A stretch of DNA of 64,000 bases from Nitzschia sp. DOCU1. Its lineage: Eukaryota; Bacillariophyta; Bacillariophyceae; Bacillariales; Bacillariaceae. A model generated the notes under the pieces. The model made no database searches and was not told the DNA's origin. It saw only the letters and a list, made by a program, of their open reading frames with translations. Positions 32,253-42,264 of the stretch are shown here, piece after piece. The position numbers and the translations under genes are program-made. The stretch spans positions 310,001-374,000 of the forward strand of contig OX595997.1 of the NCBI GenBank assembly GCA_951394045.1, read 5' to 3'. Position 1 is the stretch's first letter. Each line of letters opens with the position of its first letter.

Positions 32253-32780
32253 TGTCGGAATGGGGTCTTTCAGGACTGGAAACTCGGGACTGAAGACCGA
32301 CCATTCGAATGTGTCGACTGCACACTACGTCACGACTGTCGGGGCAACGGAACTACAGAAGGTCATGTCAGTGGTAAGATCAGACATGAGACCAGATGAA
32401 GAGGCATCCCATAGATGTTCATCTGAGACTCTTGGACAAGACGACGAGGGCTGGGATGATCTAGAGGACATCCAAGACGATCGGTGGGACATTGTAGATG
32501 ACCGATACTTCGAACTAGTAGACTGAAGGAATGACGATCAGAGTCGGTCCTGTGGGACCATCGAACACGATCAATCGGGTCATTACGAGTACCAAGCGGA
32601 AAGAACGTCTAGCGCTAGTAGATAATCACAATATTTAGGAGAAGCTTTGAGAGAGGAACTTCTGGTGCACCACCAACGAGTATTGTCTAGAGACCTGCTA
32701 CGAAAAGACTACAGCCAAGCTAGTCAACTACAGTCGAGTTAGTCGAGCAGGAACGCTACGAGTTACGAGAGATTTCAACA
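32253..32780 (+). repeat. 5' long terminal repeat (copia)
   Basis: 528 bp, TG...CA termini, preceded by target duplication GTTGAC. It matches the right LTR at all but four positions. A 5' leader of 37 bp, starting CGCTTTAAAGCGGC (an inverted repeat), separates it from the gag ATG. I do not recognise a standard initiator-tRNA primer site there. Confidence 0.93.
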
Positions 32781-32817
32781 CGCTTTAAAGCGGCTTTGTT
32801 TGAAAAGAAAAAGTAAG

Positions 32818-33084
32818 ATGTCTACTAAGGGAGACGAAACTTCGCTGTCGTCTGTGAAGTACTATTCGTTGAAGGATTCGAACGTTGTCGAATTCTACGA
32901 TGAATGGAGGTTCAAGACCATGGCTATCATTCGCAAGAAAGGCTGGAGTGGACCGTTCGACGATCCTACCGCCGCGATTCCGACCAAGTTGGAGACTGAG
33001 GCTACTACTGCCACGCAGGAGCAGAAGGACCTCTACAAGGCGAATGTCGAGGCGTACGACCAGATTCTGATGGGATGCAGCGGC
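32818..33084 (+). pseudogene. Copia gag, N-terminal 89 codons (interrupted)
   Basis: This is the start of the copia polyprotein, from the ATG at 32818 (MSTKGDETS...) to the point where the LINE inserted. It has the Trp-containing helical start (FYDEW, KKGWSG) common to copia gag proteins. The reading frame resumes without shift at 42265 once the LINE and one target-duplication copy are set aside. It is inactive as it stands. Confidence 0.85.
33068..33084 (+). repeat. LINE target-site duplication, left copy
   Basis: The 17-bp word TGATGGGATGCAGCGGC is found here and again at 42248-42264, directly on either side of the LINE. Confidence 0.93.
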
Positions 33085-33170
33085 AGAATTCTTCGATCGA
33101 AATTTTCGGTAAAGCTAAATATTTAGCCGTAGGATTCTCACCTTCAACTTTACGCACCTTTTTTTTCACC

Positions 33171-35090
33171 ATGACGGGAACTTCCATCCCCGTTTCCAAC
33201 GTTACTGGGGCACCTACGCCGGTGACCCCCATTGCTAAGTCTCTCTCTCAGTCCGCTGTACGCAGCATCCTGAAAACCCGGGCTTCAACGGCCGTCTTGA
33301 AGGCACAGGAAGGCAAAACGACCTTTACCCTGGAAATTCGCGTGGCTGCGGAGCAATCCTCTTCGTCGTTCAATCTGGCCCATACCCACCTTGCCTTTCT
33401 GCAAAAACTCTCTAACATTATCAAAGGAGATGTTCATTTTGTTCCGACTAACGAGGCCGTGGATCCCAAGCCGGCGGTGTTCTCAACCCTCGACGATTTC
33501 CCGCAGACGGAGCCGGAACATCGGGCGTTCTTCCACCGTAAGGAGTCAACACTTCGTTCCTCAAATCAGGTTTCCATTAAGATTCTACATTGTATTATCA
33601 CGGAGGATAACCTAACTAATGTCAAAAAGAAAATGTTGCCCTGGCTACAGGCCCATCGACTGTGGATGACCGGCGACAACTTGAAGAGCGAAGAGATTTC
33701 GGTGATCGCCTGGGCGAGCGGTGCCCATGCCGATATGACACACAAGCCCACGTTTACTCGACGAATCAACGAGGCTTTGAGCAAGCTTACTCTGACTACG
33801 GAACAAAAGCATCATGCCAAGCAACTCGAATTATCGAAGGGGAATCTACCCGAGGTATTCGCCACCAAACGCCTGATCCAATTCGGTAATGGTTCTGAAA
33901 GGGTCAGCTCCGAAGTTGTTGCAGTTTGTTGTGTACACAAGTATGCTGAGTTTATGAAAAACCTGCTGATGGAAATTCCTTCGGAGGCGATCGGTCATGA
34001 GCTGATTCCAATTGGTTTTCATCTCATGGCCAGTGCCTCGGAATACCGAGAATTCCTCATGCACAACAACGATATCACACTCAACCTTCGCGGTCTTACC
34101 GTTGTGAATCTCCACCGATCCGTGTGGGAACTGCCCATGCCTCAAGACCCCAATGCTGCGGCCAACTTCAATGGGACTCTCTGGGATTATTTTACCCAGC
34201 TTTCCATGATCGATTCGATCCAGGAAACGGACAATACGGATAAAGGAGGCCGTTGGATTTTCATTGTGGAGGACGCTCACTTTGTACAAGTTCAGGCATT
34301 GTTGATGGATTTCTTCCAGACCCGGTTTCGGCAGATGGTCGACAGTTCGTATCTCTCGCATTTCAACGCGTATCCCCGCCTCACCTTCGCTGCGCCAGGT
34401 GCAGGGCAAACCATGCACAATCGGGTCCAATCTTTACGTCAGAAATTGCGCGCTGCGGCCCAACCTGAAAATAACATTGGTGTTCCCCCGCTGCACGAGA
34501 ATGCATGGAATCGGCGACCCAGAATGGTGTTCGACCTTACGCATGTTCAACCCACGGTCATGCCAACCGCCTCTCCTGCCCCAACCACTGTGTCTACCCA
34601 ACCATCAGCGCCTCCTAGTACCGCCCCTGTATTACCCTCTGCTCCGACGGATTCCGCCTCGGTGACTGAATCAACGACCGGTCAATCGATGCCCAAAACG
34701 GTCCAGTCTCAAGAACTCTCCACCGTCGTTAGTTACTTGGACACGGTGCTCTCTCGCCAGGAAGAGCAGAATAAGCGAATGATGGAGTTCATGACGCAGT
34801 CCCAGCAAGCCCAGGCCCAGCAAACTCAGGCTCAAGTTCAACAGACACAGTTGCTGACGCAACTGATTACCCATCTCACTGGTATCAACACTGGCCTTTC
34901 CATACCGATGAGCGCATCGTCTCCTCCTGCCAAGCGCCATGCAACCGAGATGGCGTTTGATCGAAATCCCGTTGTCAATGCTCCAGTAGATGCCCAGATG
35001 GGCGAGGTCGACCATACTTTCCATGATTGCGAGGACTCCGTTCGAGGCGGAATACCATCGCCCCCAGCTACTCAACCTCATCATGAATAA
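33171..35090 (+). CDS. LINE ORF1 protein
   Basis: The frame runs 639 residues from the ATG at 33171 (TTCACCATGACG). It has no match I can name with confidence. The first 420 residues look globular, with mixed helix and strand. A Pro/Thr/Ala-rich linker follows (about residues 450-520). A Gln-rich helical segment (QQAQAQQTQAQVQQTQLL) near residues 544-561 could form a coiled coil for trimerisation, as ORF1 proteins do. No CCHC knuckle is seen. Its stop overlaps the ORF2 start in the string ATGAATAA (35083-35090), suggesting ORF2 is made by termination-reinitiation. Confidence 0.8.
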   Translation: MTGTSIPVSNVTGAPTPVTPIAKSLSQSAVRSILKTRASTAVLKAQEGKTTFTLEIRVAAEQSSSSFNLAHTHLAFLQKLSNIIKGDVHFVPTNEAVDPKPAVFSTLDDFPQTEPEHRAFFHRKESTLRSSNQVSIKILHCIITEDNLTNVKKKMLPWLQAHRLWMTGDNLKSEEISVIAWASGAHADMTHKPTFTRRINEALSKLTLTTEQKHHAKQLELSKGNLPEVFATKRLIQFGNGSERVSSEVVAVCCVHKYAEFMKNLLMEIPSEAIGHELIPIGFHLMASASEYREFLMHNNDITLNLRGLTVVNLHRSVWELPMPQDPNAAANFNGTLWDYFTQLSMIDSIQETDNTDKGGRWIFIVEDAHFVQVQALLMDFFQTRFRQMVDSSYLSHFNAYPRLTFAAPGAGQTMHNRVQSLRQKLRAAAQPENNIGVPPLHENAWNRRPRMVFDLTHVQPTVMPTASPAPTTVSTQPSAPPSTAPVLPSAPTDSASVTESTTGQSMPKTVQSQELSTVVSYLDTVLSRQEEQNKRMMEFMTQSQQAQAQQTQAQVQQTQLLTQLITHLTGINTGLSIPMSASSPPAKRHATEMAFDRNPVVNAPVDAQMGEVDHTFHDCEDSVRGGIPSPPATQPHHE

Positions 35091-36943
35091 CACTATCCAA
35101 GAACCAACACCGCACCGCTCTCAGCAACCCATCAAATTCCGCTCGTCACCGATTCCTCCACCCACCACTCCACGCACTATCACTCGCAATGCACGACGCA
35201 ACCCTGCCATCATATCACCTGAAAACTTGAAAGCGAACACTCCATACGGGGATGATCTTGATAATCTGCTGTCCTTGGATGATCAAGGAAAACTCAGTAC
35301 TTCTTTGGATGAGACCCACTGGCAGGACCAGGCTATCCGGCTGTATTTCCAGAATATTAACGGCATCCGTCTTGGTGACAATGGCATTGATGTCGGTGAT
35401 CTGTTCTTCCAAATGAGTGAAATCCGGGCTGATGTGTTTGGATTTGCAGAAACTAAGCTAAATTCTCAACACCAGACCGTCAAGGACCTATTCTATCGTT
35501 ACAAACGCATGATCTGGGACCATTGCAAACTGCAATTCGGACACTCCGCGATTCCATTCGACGGACCTGACAAGCCAGGTGGATTGTTACTTGGCGTCAC
35601 CGGCTGCTTGGTTGGCCGTGTGCGGAGTCAATATTCGGATTCCTATGGTCGTTGGTGTGGGATGAGCCTCATGGGCCGCGACAATCGCGAGCTTCATCTC
35701 ATCGTTGCGTATCAAGTCGTCCAAAAGTCCGGCACGCACGGAGATCAGACGTTCTACGAACAACAGCGCTCGTTACTTCGCCAAGCTGGATACCGTGATC
35801 CAAATCCACGCCAGATCTTTATCCGCGATTTATCGGCCCATGTCAAGAGCCTTCAAGAGCGCAACTGCGATATCATACTGATGGGCGACTTCAACGAAGA
35901 GACTGGGGAAACTGTCCACGGTATTCAGACTATCCTTGACGCGGGCAGGCTAACGGATGCCCATGTCTATCGCCACGGTCTTGACTGCGAGACACCAACG
36001 TGCCCCCAGCTACTCAACCTCATCATGAATAACACTATCCAAGAACCAACACCGCACCGCTCTCAGCAACCCATCAAATTCCGCTCGTCACCGATTCCTC
36101 CACCCACCACTCCACGCACTATCACTCGCAATGCACGACGCAACCCTGCCATCATATCACCTGAAAACTTGAAAGCGAACACTCCATACGGGGATGATCT
36201 TGATAATCTGCTGTCCTTGGATGATCAAGGAAAACTCAGTACTTCTTTGGATGAGACCCATTGGCAGGACCAGGCTATCCGGCTGTATTTCCAGAATATT
36301 AACGGCATCCGTCTTGGTGACAATGGCATTGATGTCGGTGATCTGTTCTTCCAAATGAGTGAAATCCGGGCTGATGTGTTTGGATTTGCAGAAACTAAGC
36401 TAAATTCTCAACACCAGACCGTCAAGGACCTATTCTATCGTTACAAACGCATGATCTGGGACCATTGCAAACTGCAATTCGGACACTCCGCGATTCCATT
36501 CGACGGACCTGACAAGCCAGGTGGATTGTTACTTGGCGTCACCGGCTGCTTGGTTGGCCGTGTCCGGAGTCAATATTCGGATTCCTATGGTCGTTGGTGT
36601 GGGATGAGCCTCATGGGCCGCGACAATCGCGAGCTTCATCTCATCGTTGCGTATCAAGTCGTCCAAAAGTCCGGCACGCATGGAGATCAGACGTTCTACG
36701 AACAACAGCGCTCGTTACTTCGCCAAGCTGGATACCGTGATCCAAATCCACGCCAGATCTTTATCCGCGATTTATCGGCCCATGTCAAGAGCCTTCAAGA
36801 GCGCAACTGCGATATCATACTGATGGGCGACTTCAACGAAGAGACTGGGGAAACTGTCCACGGTATTCAGACTATCCTTGACGCGGGCAGGCTAACGGAT
36901 GCCCATGTCTATCGCCACGGTCTTGACTGCGAGACACCAACGT
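35060..36943 (+). repeat. 942-bp tandem duplication inside LINE ORF2
   Basis: 35060-36001 and 36002-36943 are direct copies, with three substitutions seen (for example 35319/36261 and 35622/36564). 942 is 314 codons, so the frame stays open. The repeat begins just upstream of the ORF1/ORF2 overlap and ends inside the endonuclease after DFNEETG. Confidence 0.95.
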
Positions 36944-39900
36944 ATGCTCGTGGCACTCGGCGCGTGGATTACCTCTTCGTATCTACACGTCTGCTTGCCC
37001 ATATCAAAGCGTGTGGCACCGAGCCATTTAATCATCGCATTTTCTCGGATCATCGAGGCCTTTTCGTTGACTTATACCTCCCAGGGATCTTCGACCGCGC
37101 TCCTGTTCCGATCGCTAATCCTCCCACACGTTTCGTCCGAACTGACGTGCCACCCCTATTAGTCAAGTATGTTCTGGCACTCGACGAGTATTGCCAACTC
37201 CACCGCGTCTACGAAGACGCGAGGGCTCTTATCCACAGCGACGCCGCTGACGCATCATTGGCTGAAAAAGTCGAACGAAATCTGACCCGAGGCATGATCC
37301 AAGCAGAGCTCAAGTGTAGATATTACCGGCGGCTGCCTTGGACGACCGACGTCCATGCGACGATGACTCACCTCTACATCCTGAAACGGCGCCTCTCCGA
37401 AATGCTTACGGGATGGGATATGTCTACGCAAATTTCCAAAAAGCAGGCCACCTTGTATCAACCTGTTGAAGTACCGACAAATTATCTGGATACTGTGAAG
37501 GCTATCCGCAAAGTCCGTCGCCAGTGTCGTTTGGCTGCTCGTGCTGCTCGCGATCGGCAAACCGAATATCATCATCTGCGCATCGAGGCCCTCAAGAAGG
37601 CTCATCCCGATCGGGACCCGGCGAAAGTTGAAGCCCAGTACCACAAAGCCCAGGAACTTAAGACGATGTACCAACGAATTCCCTCCTTGAGTCCGCGTAC
37701 GTCGAGTGGTATCACTGTCCTGAAAGTCCCTATTGATCCCTCCGCAGATCCTAAGACGGTCCCTCGCGACGACCCCACACAGTGGAAGGTCCTACAGGAT
37801 CCAGCAGAAATCGAGGCTACTCTGTTGCAACGGAATTTGGAGCACTTCGGTCAGGCCCGCGCCACTCCACTGGCTCAACCCAACATCGTCGAAGCTATCG
37901 GATGGGGTGCCCAGACGCCCACTGCTAATGCTATTTTGGATGGAACCTTCGATGTCTCTACCTTGACCTCGGATAAACAGGCCCAGAATATACTGCGCGC
38001 ATGCAAACGACGCGTACCCGAGCGTCAACATCTACTCAAGCTCGCCGATATGGTTAAGAAATTCAAACTGTGGGACGAACGAACTACTACTTCGCCATCT
38101 GGCCGGCATCTCAGCCACTACCATGCCTTATTCCGTCCGTCTGGTCTCGATCCAACGAAAGACTCAGAGCAATTTCAATCTTTTCTGGACGCCCGATGCT
38201 CCATTTGGGAGGCTCATTTCTCTACGTTGAAATACGCCGAAAAAACGGGATATTGCTTCGAGCTGTGGAAAACAGTGGTCACGGCCATGTTGGAGAAAGA
38301 ACCCGGGAACCCGTATCTTCACCGTCTGCGGGTGATACATTTGTACGAAGCCACGCTCAATGCCTTCTTCGGCATCAAATTCCGCGATTTATTACATTAT
38401 GCTGAGGATAAGAACCTGCTGAATCCTGGATGCTACGGTTCTCGGCCTGGTCGCCAAGCACTCGATCCGATCCTCATCGAAATTCTTCAGTACGATTATG
38501 TGATGGCAACCAGATTCCCACATCTAAAATTCAACAACGATGCTACGTCATGTTACGACAGAATGCTCTCTCACATTACTGTCCTCATCGCTCGATCGTT
38601 CGGTCTCCAGGCAACTGTGGCGGAGGTCCAAGGGGACTTCTTACAGTACGCGCAATATTTCATCAAGACCATGCTCGGCGTCTCTACAGCGTCATATCAA
38701 CACTCGTCTGAAGACCCGGTATTTGGAAATGGCCAAGGAAGCACTTCATCCCCTCCGGCCTGGGCTCTGAGCGGCTCTACTTACTTCGATATCTTTGACC
38801 AACAGTGCCACGGGGCTTTATATCAAACTCCGGATAAATCCAAGACTTTGAAGCTTGGAATGGTGGGATTTGTTGATGACAACAACAGCCAAACTACAGG
38901 CGATCGCCATAGCACGATGGATGAGATGGTCACTCAAGCGCAACATGATGCACAACTCTGGCGGGATATTCTTTACGCAAGCGGGGGCGATTTAGAATTC
39001 TCGAAATGCTACTATCATTTTCTTTGGGTCCAGTTCACCACCAAAGGCGCACCAGTCCTACGCCCCGGCCAATTTGGCCCCCGTCTTACTCTCCACGATG
39101 CTCAAGGCCATGAAACAACAATCGAACAACTATCAGCATCTACGGCTCATAAGATCTTGGGCAGTCACCAAGCTCCAGTGGAAAACCAACGTGCACAATT
39201 TCGCACGCTACTTGAAAAATCCAAGAAGTGCGCCCGCCTACTCGCTTCCAGTTATGTCCGACCTGGAGAAGCCTGGACATTCTACCTGAATTTTTTTCTT
39301 CCAAGTATCGGTTACCCTCTCGGAGTCTCTCATTTAACTGCATCCCAACTAGATGCATTGCAGCGGACCATGGTCTCGGTTACCCTACAAAAGATGAATT
39401 ACACGAGCAAGTTTCCGCGGGCAGTGGTCTTCGGTCCGAGCCGATTCTGTGGCCTCGATTTGCGCGACCTTAAAATCGAACAAGGCGTAGAGCAAATTCG
39501 TTTGCTCCTCCGAAACCTTCGTCAATCAAACAGTCAAGCCGGTTCTCTTGCCCTAATCACCATCGAATCGCTTCAGTTTTCCGCCGGGACGGGTACCCCG
39601 CTGCTTGAAGATCCGGCACAGTTCCTCCCGCAGTTGGATGGGTTCTGGATAAAGTCCCTGCGCCAATTCCTTGCTTCGATCAAAAGCCAAATCATCATTG
39701 CTGGTGTTAAAATCCAACCATTACAACGAGAGCATGATTTCTACCTCATGGATTTTGTTCTCTCATCAGGCGCCTTCGACCCGGATGACATCCGGATTGT
39801 TAATGCATGCCGGTTATATTTGGAGGTACTCACGATTTCTGACATTGCCACGGCGGATGGCAAATACATCCAGCCCCCGGTAGCCTCCGGAGAGTTGACA

Positions 39901-42141
39901 ATGGAGTACAGCATCTCCCGTCTCGTCCAACCGCGACAGGAACGGCCTCTGGACTCTCATTGGGTCAAATGGCGTCGGCTCATCCGTCTACTGTCTCACT
40001 CCGACGGGAAACTCCATCAACCTCTCGGTCGGTGGATGGGTTCCAACTCAGTGTTGCGGCGCACCTGGAAGACCCTCTATTCTCCAGCATCGGAAGCTCT
40101 CTACGTGTGGCATGGGCATCAATACGCAGTGCACCTTCCCGTCAGGCCTCATGTGTTCGACTATTCCCCAATCCGCCACGAGGAAACTTGCCCAGATGGC
40201 ATCCCGGTTCCGTGCGACTCGATTGTCGACGGTATACGCATCCCCGCCAGTTTCCCGGGTATCGTGCCTGGGCCAACTTCCATCACTTATGCCACTCTAC
40301 AGGAATTTTTCGACTCACAACCAGAACATGTATCCTCTTTGCTCCAGCTCTGGGAGTTTCCATCCGGGGACGTATACTCCGCCTTCGCAATGATCTCTGA
40401 CCTCTCGGATATCGCAATGGTCACGGACGGTGGCGCTGAATCTGAATATGGCAGCTTTGGGTGGGTTATTGGTCGCATCTCGACACAAGAGCGTCTCGCC
40501 CGTGGGAAAGGGGTAACTTTCGGCTACGACCCTAAATCTTATCGAGCGGAGAATTATGGCGGCAAAGCAGCACACTGGTTCCTACAATTAAGTTTCCAAT
40601 TTCTGAACCGGCCGCTTCCGTCGGGATCTCTACAGTTCTACAGTGACAACCAGGGCTTTATCAAAAAGCAAGAGTTTGTTCGCAGCTATTCCACAGCATT
40701 GAACTCGACCGTCCTCCATTCCGAATGGGATCTGATTGTGGCAAACCACGACTTGATGAAAGCCTATCCGGACCCCCCATCTCTCCATCACATCCATGGC
40801 CACCAGGATAAATTGCGCACCATCTCGGAACTTTCTTTTGAAGTACAGTTGAATATTGAAGCCGACGCATTGAGCAGTGAGGCGCTCGAAGCGGTGGGGA
40901 CTCCTTTTCCGCGAGTCCCCTTCGATCCGGCGTCTCGAGCCCAGCTCACTATTGGTGGCTACACCGTCACTCGCCGTATCGAAACTACAATTCGCACTCA
41001 TGCCTCGCTACCTGCACTTCGTCAGTATTACAACGAACGATTCCAGTGGACCGACGAGTGCTTCGATACAGTGGACTGGGATGCTTTTAGTCAGGGTGCC
41101 AAACGGCAAAGATCCAAGTGCAAATTTATCACAAAGTTAACGTTCAATCAGCTACCAACTGGAAGCCGCCTCCACCAACGCGATCCCAAGTATGATGACA
41201 GATGCCCCAGTTGCCACCTTCCGCATGAACATGACGATCATATCTTCCAGTGTCCGGATCGTCTCCGCGCACTCTGGCGCAAGGACTTCATTCTGTTTCT
41301 GGATCACCAGTTCAGGGAACAGTTTGATCCGTACTTATTTGATATTCTTCGCCGCGGCCTCACTGCTTATTTCAATGATGACGTCGCAAATCTCTCATGG
41401 CACGACATTCCCCACTCGTACCATCGGCTCATCAAAGCTCAAACATATCTCGGCTGGGATCACTTGGTCCGGGGTAAATTCGTTCGGGACTGGCAAGAGC
41501 TTCAGGACGCCTATCTCCGCCGCTGCCCTGCCTCGCACTCCGCGCGACGAACTAACAATTTCTTTGGCTCGGTGATCAGCGTTATACTTGAAAAGTCACA
41601 TGACCTCTGGAAGGTGCGCTGCGACGCCCGTCACGGCCATGATCGGGTCACTGCCGCTCGAGCTGAAATGGAACAATTGGACCGTGAATTATCACACCTC
41701 TACAGCTTACGCGATCGCGTGCAACCTGAAGATCGTTCTTGCTTCTATGCCGATGTAGCTACGCATTTGCAGATGCCTGCGCGGTCTATCAAGAACTGGT
41801 TGAACGTCAATGCACCCCTCATCCGTTATAGCGTCCGTGCTGCTGAGGCTGAGGCCCGCCGCAATACCTCGACAATCACAACTCTCTTTCCTACCGTGCC
41901 TCCCCCTTCCCCTATACGGCGATCGCGACATGCCCACCGAGCTGCACTCTCTACAAGCAAGGTCACATCACTCCCCAAGACCAAGCCCACACGCCTTTCC
42001 GCTTACTTTCCCATAAACCCCATACAAACGCCTCATCCCCCAAGATACAAGCGCCCATGCACACGCACCCAGCACTCTACGGTTTCCTCACGCACTATCC
42101 AACGCAAACTTTCGGACCTTTGGCCAGATCATCCGAGTTAG
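35083..42141 (+). CDS. LINE ORF2 polyprotein: duplicated APE-type endonuclease, reverse transcriptase, RNase H, zinc finger
   Basis: This frame encodes 2352 residues. An APE-like endonuclease segment (YFQNINGIR, FGFAETKLN, DIILMGDFNEETG) occurs twice because of a 942-bp tandem duplication. Only the second copy is followed by RRVDYLFVS and SDHRGL and is complete. The reverse transcriptase (about residues 1070-1320) has NNDATSCYDRM (motif A), GNGQGSTSSPPAW (motif B) and GFVDDNN (motif C, instead of YADD). RNase H (about 1770-1930) has VTDGG, YRAENYGG, FYSDNQG and a late HGHQD. A CPSCHLPHEHDDHIFQC zinc finger follows (about 2036). The protein nicks target DNA and reverse-transcribes its own RNA in the nucleus. 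Without the duplication the length would be about 2038 residues. Confidence 0.92.
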   Translation: MNNTIQEPTPHRSQQPIKFRSSPIPPPTTPRTITRNARRNPAIISPENLKANTPYGDDLDNLLSLDDQGKLSTSLDETHWQDQAIRLYFQNINGIRLGDNGIDVGDLFFQMSEIRADVFGFAETKLNSQHQTVKDLFYRYKRMIWDHCKLQFGHSAIPFDGPDKPGGLLLGVTGCLVGRVRSQYSDSYGRWCGMSLMGRDNRELHLIVAYQVVQKSGTHGDQTFYEQQRSLLRQAGYRDPNPRQIFIRDLSAHVKSLQERNCDIILMGDFNEETGETVHGIQTILDAGRLTDAHVYRHGLDCETPTCPQLLNLIMNNTIQEPTPHRSQQPIKFRSSPIPPPTTPRTITRNARRNPAIISPENLKANTPYGDDLDNLLSLDDQGKLSTSLDETHWQDQAIRLYFQNINGIRLGDNGIDVGDLFFQMSEIRADVFGFAETKLNSQHQTVKDLFYRYKRMIWDHCKLQFGHSAIPFDGPDKPGGLLLGVTGCLVGRVRSQYSDSYGRWCGMSLMGRDNRELHLIVAYQVVQKSGTHGDQTFYEQQRSLLRQAGYRDPNPRQIFIRDLSAHVKSLQERNCDIILMGDFNEETGETVHGIQTILDAGRLTDAHVYRHGLDCETPTYARGTRRVDYLFVSTRLLAHIKACGTEPFNHRIFSDHRGLFVDLYLPGIFDRAPVPIANPPTRFVRTDVPPLLVKYVLALDEYCQLHRVYEDARALIHSDAADASLAEKVERNLTRGMIQAELKCRYYRRLPWTTDVHATMTHLYILKRRLSEMLTGWDMSTQISKKQATLYQPVEVPTNYLDTVKAIRKVRRQCRLAARAARDRQTEYHHLRIEALKKAHPDRDPAKVEAQYHKAQELKTMYQRIPSLSPRTSSGITVLKVPIDPSADPKTVPRDDPTQWKVLQDPAEIEATLLQRNLEHFGQARATPLAQPNIVEAIGWGAQTPTANAILDGTFDVSTLTSDKQAQNILRACKRRVPERQHLLKLADMVKKFKLWDERTTTSPSGRHLSHYHALFRPSGLDPTKDSEQFQSFLDARCSIWEAHFSTLKYAEKTGYCFELWKTVVTAMLEKEPGNPYLHRLRVIHLYEATLNAFFGIKFRDLLHYAEDKNLLNPGCYGSRPGRQALDPILIEILQYDYVMATRFPHLKFNNDATSCYDRMLSHITVLIARSFGLQATVAEVQGDFLQYAQYFIKTMLGVSTASYQHSSEDPVFGNGQGSTSSPPAWALSGSTYFDIFDQQCHGALYQTPDKSKTLKLGMVGFVDDNNSQTTGDRHSTMDEMVTQAQHDAQLWRDILYASGGDLEFSKCYYHFLWVQFTTKGAPVLRPGQFGPRLTLHDAQGHETTIEQLSASTAHKILGSHQAPVENQRAQFRTLLEKSKKCARLLASSYVRPGEAWTFYLNFFLPSIGYPLGVSHLTASQLDALQRTMVSVTLQKMNYTSKFPRAVVFGPSRFCGLDLRDLKIEQGVEQIRLLLRNLRQSNSQAGSLALITIESLQFSAGTGTPLLEDPAQFLPQLDGFWIKSLRQFLASIKSQIIIAGVKIQPLQREHDFYLMDFVLSSGAFDPDDIRIVNACRLYLEVLTISDIATADGKYIQPPVASGELTMEYSISRLVQPRQERPLDSHWVKWRRLIRLLSHSDGKLHQPLGRWMGSNSVLRRTWKTLYSPASEALYVWHGHQYAVHLPVRPHVFDYSPIRHEETCPDGIPVPCDSIVDGIRIPASFPGIVPGPTSITYATLQEFFDSQPEHVSSLLQLWEFPSGDVYSAFAMISDLSDIAMVTDGGAESEYGSFGWVIGRISTQERLARGKGVTFGYDPKSYRAENYGGKAAHWFLQLSFQFLNRPLPSGSLQFYSDNQGFIKKQEFVRSYSTALNSTVLHSEWDLIVANHDLMKAYPDPPSLHHIHGHQDKLRTISELSFEVQLNIEADALSSEALEAVGTPFPRVPFDPASRAQLTIGGYTVTRRIETTIRTHASLPALRQYYNERFQWTDECFDTVDWDAFSQGAKRQRSKCKFITKLTFNQLPTGSRLHQRDPKYDDRCPSCHLPHEHDDHIFQCPDRLRALWRKDFILFLDHQFREQFDPYLFDILRRGLTAYFNDDVANLSWHDIPHSYHRLIKAQTYLGWDHLVRGKFVRDWQELQDAYLRRCPASHSARRTNNFFGSVISVILEKSHDLWKVRCDARHGHDRVTAARAEMEQLDRELSHLYSLRDRVQPEDRSCFYADVATHLQMPARSIKNWLNVNAPLIRYSVRAAEAEARRNTSTITTLFPTVPPPSPIRRSRHAHRAALSTSKVTSLPKTKPTRLSAYFPINPIQTPHPPRYKRPCTRTQHSTVSSRTIQRKLSDLWPDHPS

Positions 42142-42247
42142 GATCACTATCTATGAGGGTCGCTCCGGCCGCCCGGGTGAGTCTAATGCTAGCCCTATAC
42201 GGGGAGTAATGAGATAGCCATAATAACTAGTATACTGTTTGTTTGTT

Positions 42248-42264
42248 TGATGGGATGCAGCGGC
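42248..42264 (+). repeat. LINE target-site duplication, right copy
   Basis: An exact copy of the 17-bp word at 33068-33084, after which the copia gag reading frame resumes. Confidence 0.93.

Larger units (their letters stand above)
33085..42247 (+). mobile_element. Non-LTR retrotransposon (LINE) nested in copia gag
   Basis: This 9163-bp element lies between two copies of a 17-bp target duplication. It has a short 5' leader (86 bp), ORF1, ORF2 overlapping ORF1, a 3' UTR of about 106 bp, and a 3' end in a short TGTT/GTTT repeat (CTGTTTGTTTG) rather than poly(A). The order endonuclease, reverse transcriptase, ribonuclease H, zinc finger in ORF2 marks it as an APE-type LINE with RNase H. Both ORFs are open, so it is young or recently active apart from the internal duplication. 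Confidence 0.92.

Noticed and set aside
32239..32526. Open frame of about 95 codons inside the left LTR, repeated in the right LTR
   Set aside because: It is conserved only because the LTRs are recent copies; it crosses the LTR border and has no known domain.
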